A stretch of DNA of 64,000 nt from Apostichopus japonicus. Taxonomy: Eukaryota > Echinodermata > Holothuroidea > Aspidochirotida > Stichopodidae. Position numbers and translations under genes: made by a program. Shown one piece after another: positions 40,301 through 49,653 of the stretch. The stretch is taken from NCBI RefSeq assembly GCF_037975245.1, contig NC_092568.1, forward strand, positions 33,326,501 to 33,390,500, given 5' to 3'. Numbering within the stretch: the stretch's first letter is position 1; every line of letters starts with the position of its first letter. The notes under the pieces were generated by a model. It was given only the letters and a program-made list of their open reading frames with translations. It ran no database searches and was not told the origin of the DNA.

Positions 40301-43300
40301 AAATACTTTTCAAGTAATATTAAAGAAGCTTCCTAAATGGAGGACCACAAAAAACTGTTATTTATGACAAATTGAATCATATACCAAACACTAAGGATAG
40401 TTTCTTATGTCATCGTTGACCTATTTTAACATTCTTTGCAGACATGCTAAAGAACCTTTCCAGCCGTCCCAGGTAATACAAGTAGCAACACCAGGGAACA
40501 AAGCACTCACTCCGAGACGCATCAACATTATCGCTGCACAGTTCCCAAAGACCATACAGGACAAACTACTGCTTGGCTATGGGTCCTCTTTTAAATCAGC
40601 TTTCGAATCTATGGTAAGTATTTTGTTTCTCTCTCCTCTGCCCCTTTTATCTTGGGGGGGGAAGGGAGGGGGCATCGCAGAATTCATACCTAAGCCTTGC
40701 AATCATTTATAAATAAAGTAGGAAACAGGTGAAAGACAAGTTTTATTTCGTTCTGTTGAACAACATTTGAAAATTGTCTGTATGCTACAACCCTTCAAAT
40801 AGAGTAGTGAATTCGGGTTGACGTAAAGCGATGATCAAGTGAATCTTAATCCACCTTAATCCCTCAGAGGTTTGTTTTTAAATTGTTTTGAACATTTTCT
40901 TGATTCATCCTTTTAAAATTCCTTTCCTCTATTGGGTTCATTTAAAGATCTTCTGTTTTCTAGAACCAGTGGCGTGGGCTTAGTAAGGTAGTAACGTTAC
41001 TTGTTTATTTCTTTCCCTTCGAAACATCAGGCTCTCGAATCGGATCAGAAGGAAGTCTGTTTGATACGAGATGATCCATCTATGTCCAAGCCAAGACCAG
41101 ACTCCTCCGGGGACAAGGTAAATACCGGCATTGACATGCAGCCCTTTCTTTAGTATGTGTGTAATTGTTTTGGACATGTTAAAGAACTACTCTCGGCCTC
41201 AGCTTGCAAATTCTGCAAAGTCCCCATTAAGATTTATGTACGTATTTTAATAGGTAACCAATGGAGTCACACATAATCGGTAAGATCAGTGTGATGAACG
41301 TAGTTTACTTATATACATTCCAAGGGTTAATAGCTTCAAGGTCTGAGTGTTTGTTCTACGAGTAGAAAATGCTCTCTTCTTTGTATATTATTGCAAGCAG
41401 ACATCAACAGAAGGGCTGTCTCAGCCGAAGCCAAAACAGAATCTGGTAATCTTATCTGTTTGGCATATATGTAGCAATCTCAAGCTGTTTTTAACGGCAA
41501 AATAGCCATCAGAATCAACGTCCCATTAATGGGTGGATGATTATCGAACATGTCCCCCTATTTTGAAGCTTTGATGAAACATTTTGACTAAATGTCACTT
41601 TGCCTGATGTCTAAAGTACTTCCTTTTCGTTCGCTTGCAATAGTTCAATATGTTATGTAGTTGAGATTTCTTCGCTCTTTGACAATTTGGGATTTGCATG
41701 TGAACTTTGACCTGTTGTAAAAGGACACAATGATGAACATTGCACTTAGGACACCACTGATGTCTCTGATTACCAAGTGTTACTGAGTGTCCAATTCAAA
41801 GCATAATCAAAGGTCATACCAACTAAAAGGGTTATATCTGCCCAGCCATGGGAGGGTTAAAATAAACAATTTAGTCAAGTTCAGTCCGAAAGAAAACTAG
41901 ATACATCTGCTCACAAGAGCTATGCAGGAACTGAAACAAAAAAATAATTTAAGTTAACAATTCCCAGCCAGCACTGTGCTATTTTCGAGGCTTTGTTTCA
42001 AGTGTAATTCAATCCACTCATTGCTTTCTGTGAAGTGAAAAATTTAACTTTTGATTTGATTCATTCTTGACAAATGGTAAGAATGTGTGTCAATGGTCTC
42101 CAATATGGTAACAGATATACTGAGCTTTGATGATTATCAATCAACATGGTGACATATTTTTACACAGAAATTCCAAGAATTTTTACTACGTCTTTCTACT
42201 GGACATTCCTCACATTGTTATTTTCTTTTATTTCTTGATTATCGCTCTGAGAGCTTCTACATGTTGTATTGCATATCATCAGTGATTCTAATGTTAAGGT
42301 TTACTTTCTGCTGCAGGTGAGTAGGCCTGGTGCAGCAGAGGATGCCACAGTCTTGACGCCACACAGCTCAGCACCGTTGCGACCTGCTCTTGCCACCGAC
42401 AGAGAGAAGTCCGTCAGGAGTAAACGGAAAGCGGAAAAACCAGAAGTGAGTCTTGCGCATGTGTTAAGTTTGTCACATAGTACACAATTTCTGACCTTGA
42501 ACGGCTACTTCAGTTCTCTCGTTGCTGTCAACAGCAGAGCAGGTTTTGAAATGAATGTCTCCATACATGCATGAAATTAACAGAAGATGATGAGCTAAGA
42601 TGGAGCCTGCTGCATCAGTCACCTTTCTATATTTGTGATGCTCTTAATTGCAGTTATCGTTAAGGCTAATATTTTTCTAACACCGTGATTCAGATTAGTA
42701 TGGAACATTCAGTGAGGGTAACTCAAGCTTGTGTCTCCAAAATGATGGACATTGGTCTATAAGATAACATAGAACATGTCCCCCTATTTTGAAGCTTTGA
42801 TGAAACATTTTGACTAAATGTCACTGATGTCTAATGTACTTCCTTTCCGTTTGTTTGCAATAGTTCAATATGTTATGTAGTCGAGATTTCTTGGCTGTTT
42901 GACAATTTGGGATTTGCATGTGAACTTTGACCTGTTGTAGAAGGAAACAATGATGAACATTGCACTTAGGACACCACTGATGTCTATGATTACCAAGTGT
43001 TACTGAGTGTCCAATTCAAAGCATATTCAAAGGTCTTACAGAATAAAGGGGTTATATCTGCCCAGCCATGGGAGGGTTAAAATAAACAATTTAGTCAAGT
43101 TCCAGTCCAAAAGAAAACTAGATACATATGCTCACAAGAGCTATGCAGGAATTGAAACGAAAATAAAAATTGTCATAGGTCATTTTAAGTGATGTGCCAT
43201 ATTTGCTGATAGAGACTTGAGGGAATTGAAACTAAAATAGGGTGCTTATAACTGATCACACACCCTTAAGGTCAGGGAATAAGGTCAGCCAGGGAATAAT

Positions 43301-46300
43301 TTAAATGTTCAAAATTGTGTGTAGTAGTTTGTGATGTCTCTGAACTTTGTCGCACATAACACACTACTGCTTCTGTGTGCAAACACTGCTACACATCTGT
43401 GTATTGTTATAGCAGTTTGTCCGTTATGCATAGCATTTTGGGATGCGATACTGGATAAATTATTCCCTGAAATGTCATTCTAAATCTGATCACATTTACA
43501 GAAGTGGGATTTATCGAGGTTTGAACGGTCGTTAATTGGACACAGAAGGACCCAAATTGTTACCTACATATCATTTAAAGTGACAGCTATCACAACATGT
43601 GGCAGCTGCCATTTGTGCTTTCAAAAGTTATATAAGCTTACTAGCTCAGTATTCACTTTAGGTGCAGTTATATATCTAACATAGAGGAAACTGTACTAAA
43701 AATAATAAGAAAAATGCTGGATGTTTGCAACAATGTTGTTAACTGTCATGTAATGTGTAATGTTCTTAATGATTTGCCACTGTCTGGCCAGGTGTTAATA
43801 CCATATCATTATCTTGAGAATTGTTTGTATGTTTATTTCACTTGATATTATCTGTTGGATATAATTTCATGGATAAATGCCAGAAATTGTGGAATTCATC
43901 AATGAGAGTAATGACTGAATACATGATGTTTTAACGTCACAGGTATCTTTGGAAGACAAGCTGAACGCCATCAGTCTGGCGCAGACGCAGTCAGGATCTG
44001 GCAAGACGGAACAACCAAACCTCAATTCCATGGTCACACTCTTGACTCAGGCCTTACAAAGTCAAGACAAGAATCTTCTACTCGTAAGTCAAACACGTAC
44101 AAGTGAAAGGGATATTCTAACCACAAACAATGGAATACTTATTATTGAAGAGCAACAATATTCCATACTGCTGGTTGCAAACTCCATCTCACCATCTTGT
44201 CCTCATCCTATTATACTAATCTAGCTTTTTGCTTTTAAATGGAGATACTTTTGTTTCCAAGATTCTTTCCTGCTTGCCATTTGTTTCACATCATTGGGAC
44301 CAAGAAACTGACAGGAGAGAATTATCGTAAGGCAAGCTATCCATCCCTGATTGTATAGTTATGAGTGCTGTCGTTGTTTATGGCCTTTTCGTTGCTTTCT
44401 TTTTCCTCACAGAAAGTCCTAACACAGACCAAAGTACAGTTGATACAGAGGACGGTGCACAGACTCCCGGTGGTTTTAGTGGAGCCATTAATACAAGAGC
44501 TTGCTAGGAGACTGGATCAGACACCTGAAAGGTCAGTATTGTAGGGAGAAGGAAAAGCAAAGAAAAAAAATATACGGATGCTTAATGGCTTGTGGTGTTG
44601 TCATATATGTCATTTAAATTTCACATTGTGTATCGATTTTGTCCATGCAACAGTAGTGCACAGACTTTCAATGCCAAATATTTTGATATTCCTAGAAGTT
44701 TTTACTGCAAATATAGAAATTTGATAGAAAATTATTTTGGTAGAAATTTATACTATTGGGTCTAATTTAGTTACTGCAAGAACAGAACCTTGCTGATCAC
44801 AAGCATGCTAAAAACATGAATACCTTGTGTTCATTGATAAGGTAATGTTCTAATATTGGCAAGTAATGTCTAGTAAGCCCTTTGGATGTCTGTTTCTAGG
44901 AAATTAAGCAGTTGTTTTTCTGTCAATATTTCTGGGATGTATTTGTAGCACGTTCCTTTGACTCACCTATGATGATAGTCTATGCACCACTCAGAATACC
45001 GTTGCTGAGACGTCCCATTATATCTGAGGTGATGAGAGATTTGGAAACAAAGTGAACAGGAATATTTCAGCACAGTTTTCAAGTCGGGATTTTCCCATTA
45101 AGACACAAGTCTGGGATCGATGGTTCTTTATCTTACCCGAGGATCCACAAAATGGATTCTGGGTTTGTGAAGGTTATTGAAACTCTTTGTCTAAGTGGTT
45201 TACAGGGAATAATATCTTGTTCAGAACTTAAGATTTTGTGTAGCAGTTTGTACTTGGGTCCTAATAAATACTATGGTACCCTGTACAGTACAAAAACTGT
45301 TGTACATCTTTTGCACATGTATAGCAATTTGCACATTTTGCATAGCATTTTCATTTGTGATAGCAGATAAAATTGTGCCCTGGTTTATGTTTCAATACTG
45401 GAAGCTACCCTGTTTCATATCATGTATCGAAACATTTTGATATGTAGTCTGTGACTTTATGACCGAAACAGAGAAACATTCCTTGCTTCTTATTTGTAAG
45501 GTTTTGTTCCAAAATATTGTCAGAAATAGTAAAGGCATATCCTTGTAATTTTAGCAGAACAAAAGATCTTGCAATTTCTGCGGATGGTTCTAATTGTGAT
45601 AGTTTTGTCATTTAGTGCAACATATTCTATTAGTATTCTACTTTGAAAATCAAGCCAGTAATTTCTGTAATATTCTTATAATTTCCCAGTGGGATTTCTG
45701 TTGTGTTTGATGATACATATCTGCAAAGTGCTCGATTTCTTTTTGAACCCCTTCCACCCGGACTCTTTTGAGTTATATGAAATGCAACTGTTGTATTAAT
45801 CCCACTTTACATGGTGGGCAAGGAACTGCTTCCTTGTGACAGGCATCACCAGCAAGGAAATGGCCGATAGGGTTAGCCCTGAAACTCAAACTGGAATGCT
45901 CAGCTGTCAGGGACAGGACTTACATTCCAGAGGTCAAAAGATAGTTCCTTGTATTGGTGAGTTAAGATATCGAAGGGAGCAGTACTCTTAATGAACTTCC
46001 ATCCTTGTTCCCTCCCATCACAGTGCCATTGTCACCACCATTTGGACAAAGATGGTCTTGAAGGAGAAGGCGTCCTACCTGACATCCTGTCCAGGGCTGG
46101 TCAAGATGATCAGCGAGATTTATGAGAAGATCAGCGCTAGGACTCATGCAGGACAAAAATTGAATAGACTCCAGGGAAAATTAGATTTGATGTTATCACA
46201 GGTGAGGAATTATTGATATACCCCAGTGGATGAGTGGGGATGGGGGGGGAGGGAAGAGTTGTAACACATGAAGTACAAGGTTGTATTCAGATCTTGCCCA

Positions 46301-49300
46301 TCTTCAAAAGTCACTGCTGAAAAAGTAAGCTAAATCAAAATAAATTTTTCGAAGTTCTTTTTATGGAGGTTCTTCCTCTCACAAATTATTCGAAAACAGT
46401 AAAGGAGAGCTAAACTAGAATGAAATGAAATAGGGTTTTTTTTTTTTTGGGGGGGGGGTTAGTCTGTCACTGAGAGTGACTTGTAAATACATCTTGAAGC
46501 TTGAATGAAACTGACCACTTTTTCACTTGCTAGAATATTTGCCGACAGTACATATGGCCTTAGATGTGTGGAAATTTGTTTGCCTCTGAGTTCACCAATG
46601 ATGATACATGCACCACTCTGAGATTTTGTTGTGGAAAACTTTGCATCATCCACATTTTATCTGAGGTGAAAAAACAGTGGCAAATATATTTGATCTAGTC
46701 AGAATACATTGCATGGCCTGGACAGTACTGTGGCTTCTGACTGGTCCTACAGCATTAAAATAATGGTGGCGTGTTCAATAATGTGTGAATGTGACACTGC
46801 TTGTACAGAAGGAAGCAAAGTTATAACTGAACACTGTTAAAATACATCTTTGAAGCAACCAGTGTTTGCAATCTTGGTGAATGATGACATCTTGTGATGT
46901 CAAGTCCCATTAACTGTGAAAGCAAAATATGTGAAGAATCCTTGGCCAGTACATAGGAACTTACCCTTTCATAATCTGTGGTAAGCAGATGGGCAGGCCA
47001 CCTCTCAAGGTGTGTGTAGTTGTAACACATGAAGAACAAGGCTATATTCAGATCTTGCCCATCTTAAAAAGTCACTGCTGAAAAAGTAAGCTAAATCAAA
47101 GGTGTCTCCCGACAAAGAATTCCTGAAAATTGTTGACGTGCTATAAGGAGTGATCGAGCTATGAACTGCACCAGCTATCCAACCATGAAATGTCCTTAGC
47201 TCTGTTGGTGTGTGGTTTTTAATCTGTGAACAAGATCTTTGTTGTTGTCGTAGCTATTCCTGGTTTCATGTTCCTTCTCTTGTTCTTTTCAAGATCTCCT
47301 CCCAGAGCACAGAGGAAGATGACTCGTACAACAGTGCCCTGCTGGTTTATGAAGACGGTGAGTGGCCTGCTTAACATTTAATTTTCTTAAAAACTAATAT
47401 TTTCTCTGCTATTAGGTGACAACCACATTCCAATAGCATGCACTACGGTGAAGATGTAGAGCTTTTTAGTTTTGACTGGATTTTATAAATATATGACAGC
47501 ATATATAAATGTGCTTGAAAAAAGTCTAAATTGCATTTTTTCATTATAATATGCAAATCACTTCTCGGTTACAGATCAATTTGGCAACTATTTCTTTTCC
47601 TATGTGAAGCTCAACATTGATGTTTAATAATTTGAGGGTAATTTTTAAGTAGTTTCAAAACTTTACAGAGACATTCCTAAAGACCACTTGTATCAGAGGA
47701 ATAAACAGTCATGAATTCTTATAAATCAAACCCTTTCAGACCAATAAAATGATTTTAGACAACCACATGTTTTGAATACATCTACCTAAACTAACCAGTC
47801 TTCGGTTTATAGAATTAAAAGTCGTCAGACATTAATGATAAGAGATTTTTTTCTCTCAGAATTTTTATCAGGGACTGAATTGACTAACAAAATCTTGTGA
47901 CAAATTATTACAATGTCTGTCCAGCTGTCAGCTTACCTCACCATCCACGTCACCCCCCCCGGCACCACCCCCCTCCTCAACTCCATAACGCAATTCTCTG
48001 CCAATATCAATGGAATGCACCCCTGCACAGGTTGGTTCTCTCTTGAATCAAACCTAATTGTTCCAATGCCATTGTTAATGACCATTTCCATTGCTTTCAT
48101 TTCTTAAATAAGTTATATTATTTATAATTAATATGAATTAAGTTTTGAATCCCATTTTATGACATATTCATTTCCTTTTTCATTGATTTAGACTCTGACG
48201 AGGAGGATAATTTACTGGACAACATGCCAGCAATGACTTCTGAATCAGAGGTAAGTTTCATCTTGACAGCTTCCTCAATTCATAACATCCCCTCACATTA
48301 ACGCTAATTTATTGATCATCAGGACAGCCTCAAATTTTGCCCACTAAACATTTTTTATGGAGTTTCTTACTCTCACAAATTATTCTAAAACAGTAAAGGA
48401 GAGCTAAACTAGCATTAAAAGATTTTTTTTGGTTTTTTCGGGGGGGGGGGGGGGGGCGGCGGCAGGTAGTCTGTCACTGAGAGTGACTTGTAAATGCATC
48501 TTGAAGCTTGAATGAAAGTGACCACTTTTCGACTTGCTAGAATATTTGCCGACAGTTTGTTTGCCTCTGAGTTCACCAATGATGATACATGCACCACTCT
48601 GAGATTTTGTTGTGGAAAACTTTGCATCATCCACATTTTATCTGAGGTGAAAAAACAGTGGCAAATATATTTGATCTAGTCAGAATACATTGCACGGCCT
48701 GGACAGTACTGTGGTTTCTGACTGGTCCTGCAGCATTAAAATAATGGTGGCGTATTCAATTATTATGTGTGAATGTGACACTGCTTGTACAGAAGGAAGC
48801 AAAGTTATAACTGAATAAAACTGTTAAAATACATCTTTGAAGCAACCAGTGTTGGCAATCTTGATGAATGATGACATCTTGTGATGTTAAGTCCCATTAA
48901 CTGTGAAAGCAAAATATGTGAAGAATCCTTGGCCAGTACATGGAACTTACCCCTTTGTGAAAGGTTTCCGTTTGAGAAGTCAAGTCCATTATTATATAGA
49001 ATCTGTCTGTTTGTGATTGTCTTGTTCGATTTCTTGCTGATACGCAAAAGAAAATCTGTGATTCTATGTGTGGGTTAAGTCTGTAAACAAGATGCGAAAT
49101 TTAAGTATCAGTTGAATTTCATAATAATGAGTATGTTGTAGTGAATACAGATCCACCTCAGTGACCCCTACTGCAGTTATTCTAACATTCAATGAATAGC
49201 ACATGTCCAAGGTAAACCTCGTGTTCGTACATAGGTAAGGAACAACAAGTGCTTATTTGCTTCCCGTTTGCATTGCTTTTTGAGTCATGCTGGAGGAGGA

Positions 49301-49653
49301 TGACTTGAACATTCCTAGCTCTAGACAGAGTTTTATCGACAAAGATGTATGTATGTATGTGTGTGTGTATGATGTATGTATGATGTATGTGTGTATGTAT
49401 ATATATATGTGTGTATTACTTTCGCCCTTGATGTTGACAGTGTCTTTTCCCTCTGTCGCAGGTGGATTGGGAGGAGGAGGAGGAGGAGGAGGATGATGAT
49501 GATGATTCTGGAGATGGAGGGGAGGATGGGTCAGACATGGAGATGGATGATGGTCCACCAGAAGATAAGGTTGAGCAGAATGGGAAAGACGAAGACGATG
49601 AATCCAGCGAGGAGGAGTCCAGCGAGGATTCCGACGATGACGATGAGAAATGA
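34154..49653 (+). CDS. WDR43 (UTP5), small-subunit processome protein, 17 coding exons
   Basis: The exons join in phase to 696 aa, close to vertebrate WDR43 (~680). An N-terminal WD40 propeller (~1-390) starts [22 protein letters not shown] and includes [28 protein letters not shown] and [14 protein letters not shown] Utp12/Dip2-type helical domain (~447-592) starts [10 protein letters not shown] and continues LTQALQSQD. The tail (~634-696) is strongly acidic, as in WDR43. In other eukaryotes this protein belongs to the t-UTP/UtpA group of the nucleolar small-subunit processome and supports rDNA transcription and early 18S processing. Start at ATG 34154 because the first blade follows at once and no upstream in-frame ATG exists. 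Its introns carry seven C/D box snoRNA candidates. Confidence 0.95.
34340..34560. repeat. AGGCCTA-rich stretch in intron 1
   Basis: CTAGGC, AGGCCTA and AGCCTAGC strings recur in both orientations. Such strings are common in echinoderm introns. I see no element boundaries. Confidence 0.4.
34917..35075 (+). CDS. WDR43 exon 2
   Basis: Starts with a basic Lys/Arg run ([20 protein letters not shown]), which is also found at this place in other WDR43 proteins. It continues [18 protein letters not shown]. Confidence 0.94.
35454..35575 (+). CDS. WDR43 exon 3
   Basis: Codes [20 protein letters not shown] to [11 protein letters not shown], a WD blade. The acceptor is TTCTTGTAG and the donor GTAAAG. 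Confidence 0.94.
36655..36775 (+). CDS. WDR43 exon 4
   Basis: Codes [20 protein letters not shown], then [20 protein letters not shown]. The acceptor is TTCTTTCAG and the donor GTAAGT. Confidence 0.94.
37422..37576 (+). CDS. WDR43 exon 5
   Basis: Codes [20 protein letters not shown], then [17 protein letters not shown]. The acceptor is TTTTTACAG and the donor GTAAGA. Confidence 0.94.
37911..37981 (+). ncRNA. C/D box snoRNA candidate, family B copy 1 (intron 5)
   Basis: C box ATGATGA at 37916-37922, D box CTGA at 37974-37977, and a CACC/GGTG terminal stem. The internal segment ATGCACCAC can pair with the 18S rRNA string GUGGUGCAU. It is the most diverged of the four family members, yet the guide is kept. 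Confidence 0.7.
38288..38390 (+). CDS. WDR43 exon 6
   Basis: Codes [20 protein letters not shown] to QPGQGEK. The acceptor is TTTTGAAG and the donor GTAAGT. Confidence 0.92.
39261..39325 (+). CDS. WDR43 exon 7
   Basis: Codes [20 protein letters not shown] to NG. The acceptor is TCATCGTAG and the donor GTGAGT. Confidence 0.93.
39569..39638 (+). ncRNA. C/D box snoRNA candidate, family A copy 1 (intron 7)
   Basis: The 70-nt unit has a perfect GGACAC/GTGTCC terminal stem next to C box ATGATGA (39576-39582) and D box CTGA (39629-39632). An internal CTGA (39603-39606) serves as D'. The 11 nt CTTAGGACACC ahead of D' can pair with the 28S rRNA string GGUGUCCUAAG (from memory). The rule of five puts the 2'-O-methyl on the second G of that string's GUG. 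The second guide, before D, I cannot assign. Confidence 0.8.
40442..40613 (+). CDS. WDR43 exon 8
   Basis: Codes [20 protein letters not shown], then [20 protein letters not shown] and FESM. The acceptor is TCTTTGCAG and the donor GTAAGT. Confidence 0.93.
41031..41117 (+). CDS. WDR43 exon 9
   Basis: Codes [20 protein letters not shown] to SSGDK. The acceptor is GAAACATCAG and the donor GTAAAT. Confidence 0.92.
41401..41445 (+). CDS. WDR43 exon 10 (45 nt)
   Basis: A short linker exon coding [15 protein letters not shown]. The acceptor is TTGCAAGCAG and the donor GTAATC. Phase 0 at both ends, so it could be skipped without a frame change. Confidence 0.78.
41548..41945. repeat. ~400-bp intronic duplication carrying snoRNA A copy 2
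   Basis: It is nearly identical to 42772-43170 in the next intron (ACATGTCCCCCTATTTTGAA at both starts). Its right part also matches 39545-39790 in intron 7. The three copies share sequence well outside the snoRNA. Confidence 0.88.
41723..41792 (+). ncRNA. C/D box snoRNA candidate, family A copy 2 (intron 10)
   Basis: Identical in all boxes, stem and guides to the copy at 39569-39638. Confidence 0.8.
42317..42445 (+). CDS. WDR43 exon 11
   Basis: Codes [20 protein letters not shown], then [12 protein letters not shown] with a basic nuclear-type cluster. The acceptor is TGCTGCAG and the donor GTGAGT. Confidence 0.92.
42772..43170. repeat. ~400-bp intronic duplication carrying snoRNA A copy 3
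   Basis: The partner of 41548-41945, with few differences. Confidence 0.88.
42943..43012 (+). ncRNA. C/D box snoRNA candidate, family A copy 3 (intron 11)
   Basis: As copies 1 and 2, but the left stem reads GGAAAC, giving one mismatch. One base between D' and the second guide also differs. The 28S guide is unchanged. Confidence 0.76.
43943..44083 (+). CDS. WDR43 exon 12, start of the Utp12-type domain
   Basis: Codes [16 protein letters not shown], then [19 protein letters not shown]. The acceptor is CGTCACAG and the donor GTAAGT. Confidence 0.94.
44413..44531 (+). CDS. WDR43 exon 13, Utp12-type domain
   Basis: Codes [20 protein letters not shown], then [16 protein letters not shown]. The acceptor is CCTCACAG and the donor GTCAGT. 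Confidence 0.94.
44963..45032 (+). ncRNA. C/D box snoRNA candidate, family B copy 2 (intron 13)
   Basis: TCACC/GGTGA terminal stem, C box ATGATGA (44969-44975) and D box CTGA (45024-45027). The D'-side guide TATGCACCAC keeps 9 bp to the 18S string GUGGUGCAU. D' itself reads CAGA. Confidence 0.72.
46024..46201 (+). CDS. WDR43 exon 14, end of the Utp12-type domain
   Basis: Codes [20 protein letters not shown], then [19 protein letters not shown] and LDLMLSQ. The acceptor is CATCACAG and the donor GTGAGG. Confidence 0.95.
46370..46950. repeat. ~590-bp intronic duplication carrying snoRNA B copy 3
   Basis: It matches 48355-48960 in intron 16 almost base for base, apart from the length of a T/G run and small indels. 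Confidence 0.9.
46591..46670 (+). ncRNA. C/D box snoRNA candidate, family B copy 3 (intron 14)
   Basis: 80 nt with a perfect TTCACC/GGTGAA terminal stem, C box ATGATGA (46598-46604), D' CTGA (46618-46621) and D CTGA (46661-46664). CATGCACCAC before D' can pair over 10 nt with the 18S string GUGGUGCAUG, a segment methylated in vertebrates with SNORD32 as guide (from memory). The second guide is not assigned. Confidence 0.82.
47294..47357 (+). CDS. WDR43 exon 15
   Basis: Codes [20 protein letters not shown] to D. The acceptor is CTTTTCAAG and the donor GTGAGT. Confidence 0.92.
48192..48250 (+). CDS. WDR43 exon 16
   Basis: Codes [19 protein letters not shown]. The acceptor is TTGATTTAG and the donor GTAAGT. 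Confidence 0.92.
48355..48960. repeat. ~590-bp intronic duplication carrying snoRNA B copy 4
   Basis: The partner of 46370-46950. Confidence 0.9.
48572..48651 (+). ncRNA. C/D box snoRNA candidate, family B copy 4 (intron 16)
   Basis: The same boxes, stem and guide as copy 3 at 46591-46670; I see no difference over the 80 nt. Confidence 0.82.
49462..49653 (+). CDS. WDR43 exon 17 (acidic tail, stop codon)
   Basis: Starts [10 protein letters not shown] and is mostly Asp/Glu/Ser, ending [11 protein letters not shown] and TGA at 49651. The acceptor is CTGTCGCAG. An acidic tail of this kind is usual in WDR43. Confidence 0.95.
   Translation: MDWEEEEEEEDDDDDSGDGGEDGSDMEMDDGPPEDKVEQNGKDEDDESSEEESSEDSDDDDEK

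Noticed and set aside
46880-46925. A further C box (AATGATGAC) next to snoRNA B copies
   Set aside because: No D box (the sequence reads CTGTGA) and no terminal stem, although it is copied in the 48.9-kb duplicate.
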